Origin: Acidimicrobiia bacterium
Lineage (GTDB): Bacteria; Actinomycetota; Acidimicrobiia; Acidimicrobiales; AC-14
Reading direction: 5' to 3'
Assembly (NCBI GenBank): GCA_023265045.1
Contig: JAHFUQ010000014.1
Location: 1-50,960 of the forward strand
Length of the DNA stretch: 50,960 bases
The notes beneath the pieces were generated by a model. The model saw only the letters and a program-made list of their open reading frames with translations. It searched no databases and was not told the origin of the DNA. This document shows, piece after piece, positions 31,747-39,569 of the stretch (positions within the stretch are counted from its first letter, which is position 1; the number at the start of each line of letters is the position of its first letter). The translations under genes were made by a program, and so were the position numbers.

Positions 31747-33186
31747 ATGAGCCTTGTGCATCGGGTGCTGTATCCGAAGGCGATCATTTCCCTCGACGAG
31801 TACGTGACCCGCGGCGGCGGCAAGGGGCTGCAGGCGGCCAACCGGCTGGCGCCGCCCGCCATCATCGAGCAGGTCCTCGCCTCCGGGCTGCGGGGCCGCG
31901 GGGGGGCGGGATTCCCCACCGGCCGCAAGTGGCAGACCGTCCGCGAGAACCACTCCCCGACGGCGCCCACCACCGTGATCGTCAACGCCGCCGAGGGCGA
32001 GCCCGGCACCTTCAAGGACCGCACCATCCTGCGGCGCAACCCGTTCCTAGTCGTCGAGGGGGCCCTGATCGCGGCCCTGGCCGTCCAGGCCGACCTCGTC
32101 GTGTTCGCCATGAAGCAGTCCTTCGCGGGCGAGGTCGAGCGCATGCGCGACGCCATCGAGGAGGCCGAGGACGCGGGCTGGGCGGGCAGCGTCGCCCTGA
32201 CCGTCTTCGAGGGGCCCGACGAGTACCTCTACGGCGAGGAGTCCGCCCTCCTCGAGACCATCGACGGGCGGTGGCCGTTCCCGCGGGTCGTACCGACGTT
32301 CCGGCGGGGGCTGCGCACCGTTGTCGCCGACGACACCCCCGCGGCGCCGTCGCTGGTCAACAACACCGAGACCCTCTCCAACGTCGCCCGCATCGTCGGT
32401 CGCGGCCCGGCGTGGTTCCGCACCGTCGGCACCGAGCAGTCGCCGGGCACGATGGTCTGCACCGTCACCGGCTACACCCGCCGCCACGGCGTGGGCGAAG
32501 TGCGCATGGGCACGACGCTGCGGGAGGCGATCGAGCTGATCGGCGGCGGCCCCCGCACCGGCCGGCGCATCAAGGCTGTCCTGTCCGGTGTCGCCAACGG
32601 CGTCATCACCGGCGATCAGCTCGACACGCCCATCTCCTACGAGGGGCTGGCTGGCATCGGCAGCGGCCTCGGTTCGGGCGGGTTCATCGTCTTCGACGAC
32701 ACCGTCGACATGGCTGCCGTCGCCGCCGGGGTCTCGCGCTTCCTCGCCGTCGAGTCGTGCGGCCAGTGCTCGCCGTGCAAGCTCGACGGGATCACCCTGG
32801 CGCAGCGGCTGGCCAAGGTCTCCGCCTCGGAGGCGACCGAGTACGACTTCGGCGTCATCCGCAAGCGCCTGGGCACCGTCGCCGACCGGTCGCGCTGCTT
32901 CCTCGCCACCCAGCAGCAGGTCGTCCTCAACAGCCTCATGCAGGCCTTCCCCGCCGAGTTCGACGCCCACGAGCGCCGTGATCGCGTGGGCGCCGTCGAG
33001 CCCGAGCTCATCGCCGAGCTGCTCGACATCCGCGATGGCAAGGCGGTGCTTGACGAGCGCCACCGCGACAAGCAGCCCGACTGGTCCTACAACAAACACG
33101 ATTCGGGCACTGTCCCCGTCGAGCGCTACCAGGCCGTCGCCCCGCCCTGGGGCGCCAACCAACTCGCGCACCTTTCGCTGGCCTGA
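31747..33186 (+). CDS. Stand-alone NuoF-like (NADH dehydrogenase 51-kDa type) flavoprotein
   Basis: This 479-aa protein has the complex I 51-kDa signature. SGLRGRGGAGFPTGRKW (near 47-63) and NAAEGEPGTFKDR (near 79-91) are the FMN- and NADH-binding elements. GPDEYLYGEESALLETIDG follows, then ESCGQCSPCKLDG (near 338-350) with a fourth Cys in RCFLATQQQ for the 4Fe-4S cluster. It would pass electrons from NAD(P)H through FMN to iron-sulphur partners. No other Nuo subunit is nearby, so it is probably part of a separate dehydrogenase, hydrogenase- or formate-dehydrogenase-like complex, or a single-gene oxidoreductase. The C-terminal ~60 residues (after DAHERRDR) are an extra tail not typical of NuoF. 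Confidence 0.88.
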   Translation: MSLVHRVLYPKAIISLDEYVTRGGGKGLQAANRLAPPAIIEQVLASGLRGRGGAGFPTGRKWQTVRENHSPTAPTTVIVNAAEGEPGTFKDRTILRRNPFLVVEGALIAALAVQADLVVFAMKQSFAGEVERMRDAIEEAEDAGWAGSVALTVFEGPDEYLYGEESALLETIDGRWPFPRVVPTFRRGLRTVVADDTPAAPSLVNNTETLSNVARIVGRGPAWFRTVGTEQSPGTMVCTVTGYTRRHGVGEVRMGTTLREAIELIGGGPRTGRRIKAVLSGVANGVITGDQLDTPISYEGLAGIGSGLGSGGFIVFDDTVDMAAVAAGVSRFLAVESCGQCSPCKLDGITLAQRLAKVSASEATEYDFGVIRKRLGTVADRSRCFLATQQQVVLNSLMQAFPAEFDAHERRDRVGAVEPELIAELLDIRDGKAVLDERHRDKQPDWSYNKHDSGTVPVERYQAVAPPWGANQLAHLSLA

Positions 33187-33228
33187 GGACCGGTAGCGTC
33201 GGGTCCCTCACCACAAGGAGGGACCGGT

Positions 33229-33516
33229 ATGAGCTTCATCCAGATCGTCCAGTTCGAGACCGACAACATCGACGAGTTGCGCGAGCGAGGCAAGCGCTAC
33301 GAGGAGGAGGGCGGCGGCGGTGGCGGCAAGGGCACCGTCTGCGCCGACCGCGACAACCCGGGCCGCTACTACATCATTGCCCAGTTCGACTCCTACGAGG
33401 CGGCGATGGAGAACTCCAACAAGCCCGAAACCCAGGAGCTCGCCGCCGACATGGCCAAGCTCTCCAATGGCCCTCCGACGTTCTACAACCTCGACGTCAT
33501 CGACGTCATCGGCTAG
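33229..33516 (+). CDS. Small ABM-like (antibiotic biosynthesis monooxygenase fold) protein
   Basis: This 95-aa dimeric alpha/beta-barrel type protein has FIQIVQFETDNIDELRERGKRYEEE, then RYYIIAQFDSYEAAMENSNKPETQELAADMAKL, the usual strand-helix-strand order. There is a Gly6 run at residues 29-34. Members include monooxygenases without cofactors and proteins of unknown role. The ATG at 33229 has a clear AAGGAGGG ribosome binding site. TAGCGT at 33194-33199 is a possible -10 element. Confidence 0.75.
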   Translation: MSFIQIVQFETDNIDELRERGKRYEEEGGGGGGKGTVCADRDNPGRYYIIAQFDSYEAAMENSNKPETQELAADMAKLSNGPPTFYNLDVIDVIG

Positions 33517-33526
33517 TCGCTGCCCG

Positions 33527-33552
33527 CCGGGGGGAGCTTCGGCGCCCCCCGG
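33527..33552. terminator. Strong hairpin terminator with TTCG tetraloop
   Basis: CCGGGGGG (33527-33534) pairs perfectly with CCCCCCGG (33545-33552). Inside is GC-TTCG-GC, a stable UUCG tetraloop. It follows the stop of the ABM-like gene by 10 bp. Confidence 0.8.
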
Positions 33553-33607
33553 TTGGCTCCCCAGAAGCGCCAACTAATCTGGGCGAAGGCCGGAGGAGGG
33601 GCACGAG

Positions 33608-34662
33608 TTGGCGTCGGTGATGGAGCAGCAGGGCGACGTCGAACGCGCCGAAGTGGCCAACCGTTACGCGGCGAAGTTGGGTTCGGTCGCGGTGGCGGGC
33701 CCGGCGCTCACCAACCTCGCCCGCCTGCGAACCGCGGCGGGCGACCTCGAAGGGGCGGCGCAGGTGCTCAGAGCGGCGATCGCCCTCGGCCACCCGACGA
33801 GTCTCCCCGCGCTGCCGCCAACCTCGGCGCCTACCTCGAAGACCAAGGCGACCATGCCGGGGCGTTCGAGGCGTACCAGATCGCAATCCGATCCAACCAC
33901 CCCGACCACGGGCTGCGCGCCACCGTCAGCCTCGGGCAGCTCCTGCAAGCGCGCGGTGATTTCGCCGGCGCGGCGGAGCAGTTCCGGACGGCCATCGCGG
34001 CCAACCATCCCGAGGAGACGCCGCGAGCGATGCTGCTCATCGGCTACCTGTACCAGGAGACTCACGACGTCCCGGCCGCCAGGAAGGCGTTCGAGGACAC
34101 GATCCGCATTTCGCACCCCCTCCGTACACCGGCGGCGTCGGTGGCACTGGCCGACATCAAGTTGCGGGAGGGCGATGCGGCCGGCGCCGCCGCCGACTTC
34201 CAGCGCGCCCTGGACATGAGCCCGAAACCGCAGGACAAGGGCAGCGCCTCCCTTCTTCTCGGGATCGCGAGGAAGCGAGTTGGGGATCGGGCCGGCGCCC
34301 TCGACGCCTTCCGACGGGCGAAGACGCTCGGGTCTCCCGAGGTCGCCAAGGAGGCGGCCGACGAACTGATACGCCTCGCGGCCCCATTGTCGGCCGAGGA
34401 CCGGGCCGCCCGGGCCGCGAACCAGCCCGTCAAGCCGGCGGGCATGTTCGGGAAGGCCGAGCGGGCCATCACCTGCCCGCTGTGCGAGGAGGAGCTGTCG
34501 AAGTCCGGCAACTTCGCCCACTGGGATACGCACGTCATGCAGTTCCCGCCCGGCAGCGGCGAGGCGAGCGGTCTCCGCGGTCGAGGACCTGGCCAGCTGT
34601 GGGCTGTGCGGCTTCGCCATGAGCGAGCGCCAGGACGCCCGCCTCGCTGCCAATGCCCGAAG
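33608..34662 (+). pseudogene. TPR-repeat protein gene, frameshifted and truncated
   Basis: The TTG at 33608 follows GGAGGAGGGG. The gene encodes serial TPR units rich in the A-x-x-NHP / GHP signature (RAAIALGHP, QIAIRSNHP, RTAIAANHP), a subtype seen in actinobacterial TPR proteins. The frame is lost near 33802, where one base is missing in CACCC-GACGAG; it resumes as DESPRAAANLGAYLEDQGDHAGAF. After residue ~290 a zinc-ribbon-like CPLCEEELSK appears. A second shift near 34570 leads to LASCGLCGFAMSERQDARLAANARRW before the IS3 piece begins. Apparently once a full TPR protein with a zinc-binding tail, now inactive. Confidence 0.75.
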
Positions 34663-35032
34663 ATGGCTGCGGCCGTGCGCGGGGGCGATGTCAAGGGCGT
34701 GATCTTCCACTCGGACAGGGGATCGGAATACAGCGCCGGCCACTTCCGGGCGGCCTGCGAGGCCCTCGGCGTGAGGCAGTCGATGAGTCGGGTCGGCTCG
34801 CCGCTGGACAACGCCGCGGCCGAGTCGTTCTTCTCCACCCTCGAGTTCGAATACCTGCGCAAGCACCGCTTCGCCACCAAGGCTGGAGGCCACGCGAGCC
34901 GTTGCCCGCTACATCGACCGCGACAACCGCATCCGACGTCACAGCTCCTGCGGGCTGAAGTCCGCAATCGACTACGAGGCGAGCCTGGCCGCCGGGGCGG
35001 CCTCGGAGGTGTCCAGCGAGGAGGCAGCGTGA
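34663..35032 (+). mobile_element. IS3-family transposase fragment (integrase core)
   Basis: The fragment encodes the C-terminal part of an OrfB-type transposase: VIFHSDRGSEYSAGHF with the second catalytic Asp, RQSMSRVGSPLDNAAAESFF with the catalytic Glu, then FEYLRKHRF. A frameshift near 34885 leads into ATRAVARYIDRDNRIRRHSS and a TGA at 35030. The first Asp, the OrfA helix-turn-helix and recognisable terminal inverted repeats are missing. It abuts the decayed TPR gene, so it is a remnant rather than a functional element. Confidence 0.85.
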
Positions 35033-35175
35033 AAGCCAGCCCCTCAAAGCCTCCTACGGCACGTGCCCCAACGACCACCGCATCATGATCGACGACTGAC
35101 CGGCCGGCGCAGGTCATGGCGCTATCGCGCCTAGGATCGCGCCGACTGGGGCAGGCGGACGGACGGGGGGACAAA

Positions 35176-36894
35176 ATGCGTGGTTGGCGGAGCGTGGTGG
35201 CGTCGGCGGCCCTGCTGGCGGGCGCGGTCGCGCCGGTCGTGGCGTCAGTAGTGAGCCCGACCCCGGCGCTGGCCGCCAATCTGGTGGTCACGTCGACGGC
35301 AGACAGTGGAGCAGGGTCGCTCCGGCTGGCAGTCGCGAACGCGAACGTTCTCGGCGGCGACGTCATCACCTTCGCGTGGGGCATATCGCCGGTCGTGTTG
35401 ACGTCCGGCCCGATCGTGATCGACAAGGACCTGACCATCCGCGGCAACGGATCGGCCAACACCACGATCACCCGGAACGCTCAGTTCCCGTCCTTCGGGA
35501 TCATCGAGATCGCCGACGACGTGACCGCGACCATCGACATGGTGACGATCAGCGGCGGCAGCGCCGCCGCGGGGGCCGGGATCATGAACGACGGGACGCT
35601 GACCTTGGCGCGGAGCACAGTGTCGGGCAACGTCGGCATCCCTGGCGCGGGAGGTGGGGGTACGGCGGGTGTCGGCGTGTACAACAACTTCAACGACACG
35701 GTGACGATCACCAACAGCCAGATCACCGGGAATACGGCCACGAACCCCGTCGAGAGCGTGTTCGGCGGCGGCGTCTCCAACCAAGGCGGAGGCCGGATGA
35801 CCATCGCCAACAGCCTCATCGCCAACAACTCCATCTCCGGGCTGGGGGTGTTCGGCGGAGGCATCCAAGACGAGGGATTCACGCTGACGATCAACGACAC
35901 GCTCATCAGCGGCAACACCGCGACGTCCACGGATCCGGGATTTGACGCGCTCGGCGGGGGCATTGACCACCGGGTCGGGACCCTCACGCTCACCAACAGC
36001 ATCGTGCGCGGCAACACCGCGACCGGCCCGCTCGCGCCAACCACCGGCGTGGCTCACGGGGGCGGCTTGCACCTTGCGGCGGCAACGACCATCGAGCGCG
36101 CCGAGATCAGCGGCAACACCGCAACCGGCGGCGTTGAACAGGAGGGCGGCGGCGTGTACCTGGCCGGCGGCATCACCGCGTCCATCACCAACAGCACCAT
36201 CGCCAACAACACGGCCGCATCCGATGGCGGGGGCCTGTACAGCGGCAGCGCACCCGCCGTCACCCTCGTGAATGCCACGGTGGCGGGCAACCTCTCGTCG
36301 GGCGCGGCGATCGACAGCGACGCCTCGAACGTGTCCTTGCGCAACACCATCGTGAACAACCCCGCTTCGGGGAGCAATTGCTCGGGCACGATCGCCGACT
36401 TCGGCAACAACTTGGTCTTCGGCGGGACCGTGGGCACCTGTCCGGGCACCAACGCCGATCCCAAGCTGCAGGCCCTCGGCGACAACGGCGGCGTGTCGCA
36501 GACGATGGCGCTGGGCGCGGGAAGCGCGGCCATCGACGGCGGCGCCAACTGCCCGACCGTCGACCAACGGAACTACATGCGCGTCGGCACGTGCGACATC
36601 GGCGCCTACGACGCCGCAGGCGCCCTTCCCGACGCGGCGCCCCCGGTGTGCAAAATGACCGGGATCCTGGCCGAGAACACCAAGAAGCAGAACGTCACCG
36701 CCACCGACGCAGGCCGAGGCCTCCAGTCCATCACGCCGGTCACCAACACCAATGCCTACATCGTGATCCCGTACTTCCTTCCCCGGACCAACCTCACGGT
36801 CACGATGACGGCGGTCAAGATCAACCAGTCTGCCACGAGCGTGTGGCGGTTCAACGCGACCGACCAGGCCGGCAACGTGCTCCTCTGCCAGTAG
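35176..36894 (+). CDS. Secreted parallel beta-helix (CSLREA/choice-of-anchor type) protein
   Basis: This 572-aa protein has a signal peptide (residues 1-36, ending in PALAA). Next comes the typical start of the CSLREA-like family, LVVTSTADSGAGSLRLAVANAN, and then many short right-handed beta-helix turns of the IxNSxIxGNTA kind (ITNSQITGNTA, INDTLISGNTA, LTNSIVRGNTA, IERAEISGNTA). The helix region ends with SAAIDGGANC...QRNYMRVGTCDIGAYD near 460-480, the choice-of-anchor Q ending. A separate ~90-residue beta domain closes the protein. No sorting motif is seen. The start at 35176 is set by the signal peptide and a GGGGGGAC site; TAGGAT at 35132-35137 is a possible -10. Confidence 0.85.
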   Translation: MRGWRSVVASAALLAGAVAPVVASVVSPTPALAANLVVTSTADSGAGSLRLAVANANVLGGDVITFAWGISPVVLTSGPIVIDKDLTIRGNGSANTTITRNAQFPSFGIIEIADDVTATIDMVTISGGSAAAGAGIMNDGTLTLARSTVSGNVGIPGAGGGGTAGVGVYNNFNDTVTITNSQITGNTATNPVESVFGGGVSNQGGGRMTIANSLIANNSISGLGVFGGGIQDEGFTLTINDTLISGNTATSTDPGFDALGGGIDHRVGTLTLTNSIVRGNTATGPLAPTTGVAHGGGLHLAAATTIERAEISGNTATGGVEQEGGGVYLAGGITASITNSTIANNTAASDGGGLYSGSAPAVTLVNATVAGNLSSGAAIDSDASNVSLRNTIVNNPASGSNCSGTIADFGNNLVFGGTVGTCPGTNADPKLQALGDNGGVSQTMALGAGSAAIDGGANCPTVDQRNYMRVGTCDIGAYDAAGALPDAAPPVCKMTGILAENTKKQNVTATDAGRGLQSITPVTNTNAYIVIPYFLPRTNLTVTMTAVKINQSATSVWRFNATDQAGNVLLCQ

Positions 36895-36996
36895 GCCGAC
36901 CGCGACAGCGGCTTGCAAAGCCGGCGTGGCCGTTTGGACCGTTCAGTACACTCATTCCCCGGGTCCAACCCCGGCGCCGCTCGCCGCTTGCCCCCG

Positions 36997-37069
36997 GCCC
37001 CCGTAGCTCAGAGGAGAGAGCGACGGTTTCCTAAACCGTGCGTCGGAGGTTCGAATCCTCCCGGGGGCG
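36997..37069 (+). tRNA. tRNA-Arg (anticodon CCU)
   Basis: A complete cloverleaf is readable: acceptor GCCCCCG/CGGGGGC, D stem GCTC/GAGC, anticodon stem ACGGT/ACCGT with loop TTCCTAA (anticodon CCT at 37030-37032), and T stem GGAGG/CCTCC with loop TTCGAAT. The discriminator is G37069, and CCA is not encoded. The gene marks the chromosomal side of an integrated element; the integrase starts 450 bp downstream. Confidence 0.95.
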
Positions 37070-37139
37070 CAACCAAAAGCCCAGCTCAGAGCGTTGTAGC
37101 CTGAGAATCACTCCCGAAAGTACCTGACATAACAGGGAG

Positions 37140-37217
37140 TGGGCCATCTAAGTGGGCCATCTACGTGCTAAAGTCCCTGGCCATGGGCCATCTCATGGGC
37201 CATCTCATGGGCCATCC
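37140..37217. repeat. Five direct repeats TGGGCCATCT beside the integrase
   Basis: TGGGCCATCT begins at 37140, 37153, 37184 and 37196, with a variant TGGGCCATCC at 37208. The first two are 13 bp apart; the last three are 12 bp apart. They lie between the tRNA attachment region and the integrase gene, where arm-type integrase or excisionase binding sites are usually found. A CACTCCC/GGGAGTG inverted pair (37109-37115, 37135-37141) adjoins them. The rest of 37070-37247 shows nothing else. Confidence 0.85.
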
Positions 37218-37247
37218 GGCGTTACCGTGGGCGGCGGACCCCTTGCC

Positions 37248-37493
37248 ATGAACGACACCTACGACCTCTGGGTCGACTTCACGTGCATGACGGACGACAG
37301 GCGCGTCTGGACACGGGGCGCCGATGCACATCCTGGGTTCGCGCCGCTCGCCGGGCGGTACGCCGTCGTGGGTTGTGAGGACGCGGACCCGGCCGGCGCG
37401 AAGATCCTGTCCGTGAACGCCGAGGGTCACGTCGAAGTCGAGGTGCTTTCGGGGAGCGTGGACTCGCACCGTCACCTCCTCGACCCCTCCTGA
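37248..37493 (+). CDS. Small protein of unknown function
   Basis: This 81-aa protein begins at ATG 37248 (MNDTYDLWVDFTCMTDDRRV). It is soluble and beta-rich, with AGRYAVVGCEDADPAGAKILSV and HVEVEVLSGSVDSHR resembling a short SH3-like or barrel fold. It ends 26 bp before the integrase start and reads in the same direction, so it may share its transcript. An upstream GTG would add 32 residues over the repeat array and is unlikely. Confidence 0.55.
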   Translation: MNDTYDLWVDFTCMTDDRRVWTRGADAHPGFAPLAGRYAVVGCEDADPAGAKILSVNAEGHVEVEVLSGSVDSHRHLLDPS

Positions 37494-37519
37494 TCGGGTA
37501 GGCAGAAGGGAACGCGGCG

Positions 37520-38671
37520 GTGAAGGGCTCGATGCGGGAGAAGCGGCCGGGCTACTGGCAGCTGCGGGTGTTCGAGGGCGTCGACCCCGTCACCGGCAGG
37601 AAGGGGTACCGCACCCAGGTCTTCCGGGGCACCAAGCGCGAGGCGCAGAACGCGCTGGCGACCCTCGTCACCCAGGTCAACGCCGGCGTGGTCAAGACCC
37701 GCCACTGCACGGTGTCCGAGCTGTTCGACGCCTGGCTCGAGCACATCGAGAACGTCGGACGGTCGCCGTCGACTCTCTATGGCTACCGGCGGATCGTCCT
37801 GCAGCTGCCCGACGGCTTCAAGTCGCTGCCTCTGAGCAAGGTGACGCCCAAGGTCATCGACGACCTCTACCGCTTTCTCGCCAACGAGACGGGCCGCAAG
37901 CCCGCCACCGTGCTGCGGTTCCACGCCGTGCTGCGAGCGGCGTTCGGCCAGTCGGTGAAGTGGGAGTGGATCGAGCGCAACCCCGTAGACCGAGCCACGC
38001 CGCCGAGCGTCCAGCGAGTGGAACTGGTGCCGCCCGCGGTCGTCGATGTCTTGCGGGTCATGGAACGAGCGGCGGAGTCGAAGAGCCCCGACCATGCCCT
38101 GATCTTCCGGCTGCTGGCCGCCACCGGGTGCCGGCGGGGCGAGGTGTGCGGCCTCAAGTGGTCAGACCTCCAGCTCGACAGCGACAAGCCTCGTGTTGTG
38201 ATCAGGCGGGCGGTCTTGGACATCGCACGGAAGCGGATTGTGCAGGACACGAAGACCCACGCCATCCGCTCGGTCGGTCTCGACGAGGGGACAGCCGAGC
38301 TGCTGCGCCAGCACCGTGCGAGGGCCGTCGAGCTTGCCTGCGCCGCCGAGGTGGCGTTCGACCCCGACGACTTCCTGTTCCCGAAGCGGCCTGGCAGCAA
38401 GGAGCCGCTGCCGCCCAACACCGTCGGCCAGGCGTGGAGGCGAATGTGCGACGAGCTCGGCGTCGAGGCGAGGCTCCACGACCTTCGCCACCTCCAGGCC
38501 TCGTTGCTGCTGGACGCCGGCGAGGCCATCACGACCGTGTCAGCTCGGCTCGGCCACCGCGACTCGTCGACCACGCTGCGGATTTACAGCCACCTCATGC
38601 CGGGAGCAGACCAGCGTGCTGCCGCCATCGTCGGCACGGCGCTGGCTCATCCCGACCGGCCACGGTCGTAG
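37520..38671 (+). CDS. Tyrosine-type site-specific integrase
   Basis: This 383-aa tyrosine recombinase would integrate and excise the element at the tRNA-Arg gene. It has an N-terminal Arm-type AP2-like beta-domain (GYWQLRVFEGVDPVTGRKGY), a SAM-like core-binding domain (TVSELFDAWLEHIENVGRSPST, near 72-95) and a catalytic domain. The residues are Arg (TGCRRGEV, near 204), His-x-x-Arg (LHDLRH, near 319-322), His (LGHRDSSTT, near 345) and the nucleophilic Tyr (RIYSH, near 355). All are present, so it should be active. The GTG start follows GAAGGGAACGCGGCG. Confidence 0.93.
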   Translation: MKGSMREKRPGYWQLRVFEGVDPVTGRKGYRTQVFRGTKREAQNALATLVTQVNAGVVKTRHCTVSELFDAWLEHIENVGRSPSTLYGYRRIVLQLPDGFKSLPLSKVTPKVIDDLYRFLANETGRKPATVLRFHAVLRAAFGQSVKWEWIERNPVDRATPPSVQRVELVPPAVVDVLRVMERAAESKSPDHALIFRLLAATGCRRGEVCGLKWSDLQLDSDKPRVVIRRAVLDIARKRIVQDTKTHAIRSVGLDEGTAELLRQHRARAVELACAAEVAFDPDDFLFPKRPGSKEPLPPNTVGQAWRRMCDELGVEARLHDLRHLQASLLLDAGEAITTVSARLGHRDSSTTLRIYSHLMPGADQRAAAIVGTALAHPDRPRS

Positions 38672-38683
38672 TGACACGCCCGC

Positions 38684-38703
38684 ACTCGAACCCCGGGTCG
38701 AGT
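38684..38703. terminator. Weak hairpin between convergent genes
   Basis: ACTCGA (38684-38689) and TCGAGT (38698-38703) can pair around ACCCCGGG. It lies in the 40-bp gap between the integrase and the AbiEii-like gene, which converge. The stem is short, so the call is tentative. Confidence 0.35.
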
Positions 38704-38711
38704 AGCGACAC

Positions 38712-39569
38712 CTATCCGTCGCGGAACGACCGGAGGAAAGCGCGCACCGTCGCGACGGATTCCTGCCGCCGGCGCGCCAGCTCGTCGGCGTCACCCGGAT
38801 CGGCAACGAACGTGGCGTAGGCCGCAGGAGCGTCGAGTTCCGGTGATGCGAACCGCTCGTGGAGTAGCTGGAGCCCAGCGCCCACCTGCGGATCATGTGC
38901 GATTTGACTGCGAGCCGCTACCTTGCCGGCTGCCGCGGGGCCATCGGGGTGGAAGAGGAGAGTGAAGACGAGGTCGTACGCGTCCTTGTTCTCGTGGCGG
39001 TCCTGGAATGCGTTGACCTTGAGGACCGTGTAGGGGAGGACGTTGGCGACCCGCACGTCGACCTTGGAAAAACCACCACCATCCAGGCGCTCGCGCTCCA
39101 CCTCGACAACGACGAAGTCGCGCGCGGCAAGGGTCGCGCCCGGGATGTTGAGCAGAGCGAGCTTGGACCCGGTGTTCTCGCCCCGGGGACGGAATGATCG
39201 GCCGGGGTCGGCGTTCTCGGATTCGCCGAGTAGTTCGACGAAGACCGGGACGCCGTCGACTTCGCGCCGCCAGCGAAAGCTCGGCTCGACCTGGCGGAAG
39301 CCAGCGCGCTCCAAATTTGTAGCCAGCGTCCAGTACGTCTCGGGCGGCTCGGCCTCGACGGCGAGCCCGATGACCAGGTCGACGTCGGTGGTCCCGATGT
39401 GGGTCGGAGCGCCCTCAGGCAGCTCGCCCGTGAGGTACCGGGGGACCAGACCTCCGGCCAGGTAGATGCGCTCCCGCCAGAGCCCGACGTTGCCGAGGAC
39501 CGTGACGAGCGCGCGCTCGCAGCGGGCAGTGGTCTCCTCGTCGTATTCGCTGTGATGGGCGCGCTTCAG
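38712..39569 (-). CDS. AbiEii-like nucleotidyltransferase toxin
   Basis: This 285-aa DUF1814/AbiEii-type nucleotidyltransferase is the toxin half of type IV AbiE systems, which block phage or growth by nucleotidyl transfer. The catalytic region is YLAGGLVPRYLTG followed by THIGTTDVDLVIGL near residues 37-70, with the GG and D-x-D residues. The first canonical start (TTG 39314) would delete this active site. The in-frame sequence extends upstream to CTG 39569, preceded at ideal distance by GGAGGTGAT, the perfect anti-16S complement. CTG is therefore the probable start. It overlaps the AbiEi stop by four bases, as expected of a coupled pair. Confidence 0.8.
   Translation of the reverse strand: MKRAHHSEYDEETTARCERALVTVLGNVGLWRERIYLAGGLVPRYLTGELPEGAPTHIGTTDVDLVIGLAVEAEPPETYWTLATNLERAGFRQVEPSFRWRREVDGVPVFVELLGESENADPGRSFRPRGENTGSKLALLNIPGATLAARDFVVVEVERERLDGGGFSKVDVRVANVLPYTVLKVNAFQDRHENKDAYDLVFTLLFHPDGPAAAGKVAARSQIAHDPQVGAGLQLLHERFASPELDAPAAYATFVADPGDADELARRRQESVATVRAFLRSFRDG

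Noticed and set aside
34663-35032. A complete insertion sequence
   Set aside because: The transposase lacks its first catalytic Asp and N-terminal part, has a frameshift, and no terminal inverted repeats are visible.
37140-37217. The TGGGCCATCT repeats as a CRISPR array
   Set aside because: The repeats are only 10 bp with 2-3 bp or irregular spacing, there are no spacers, and no cas genes are present.
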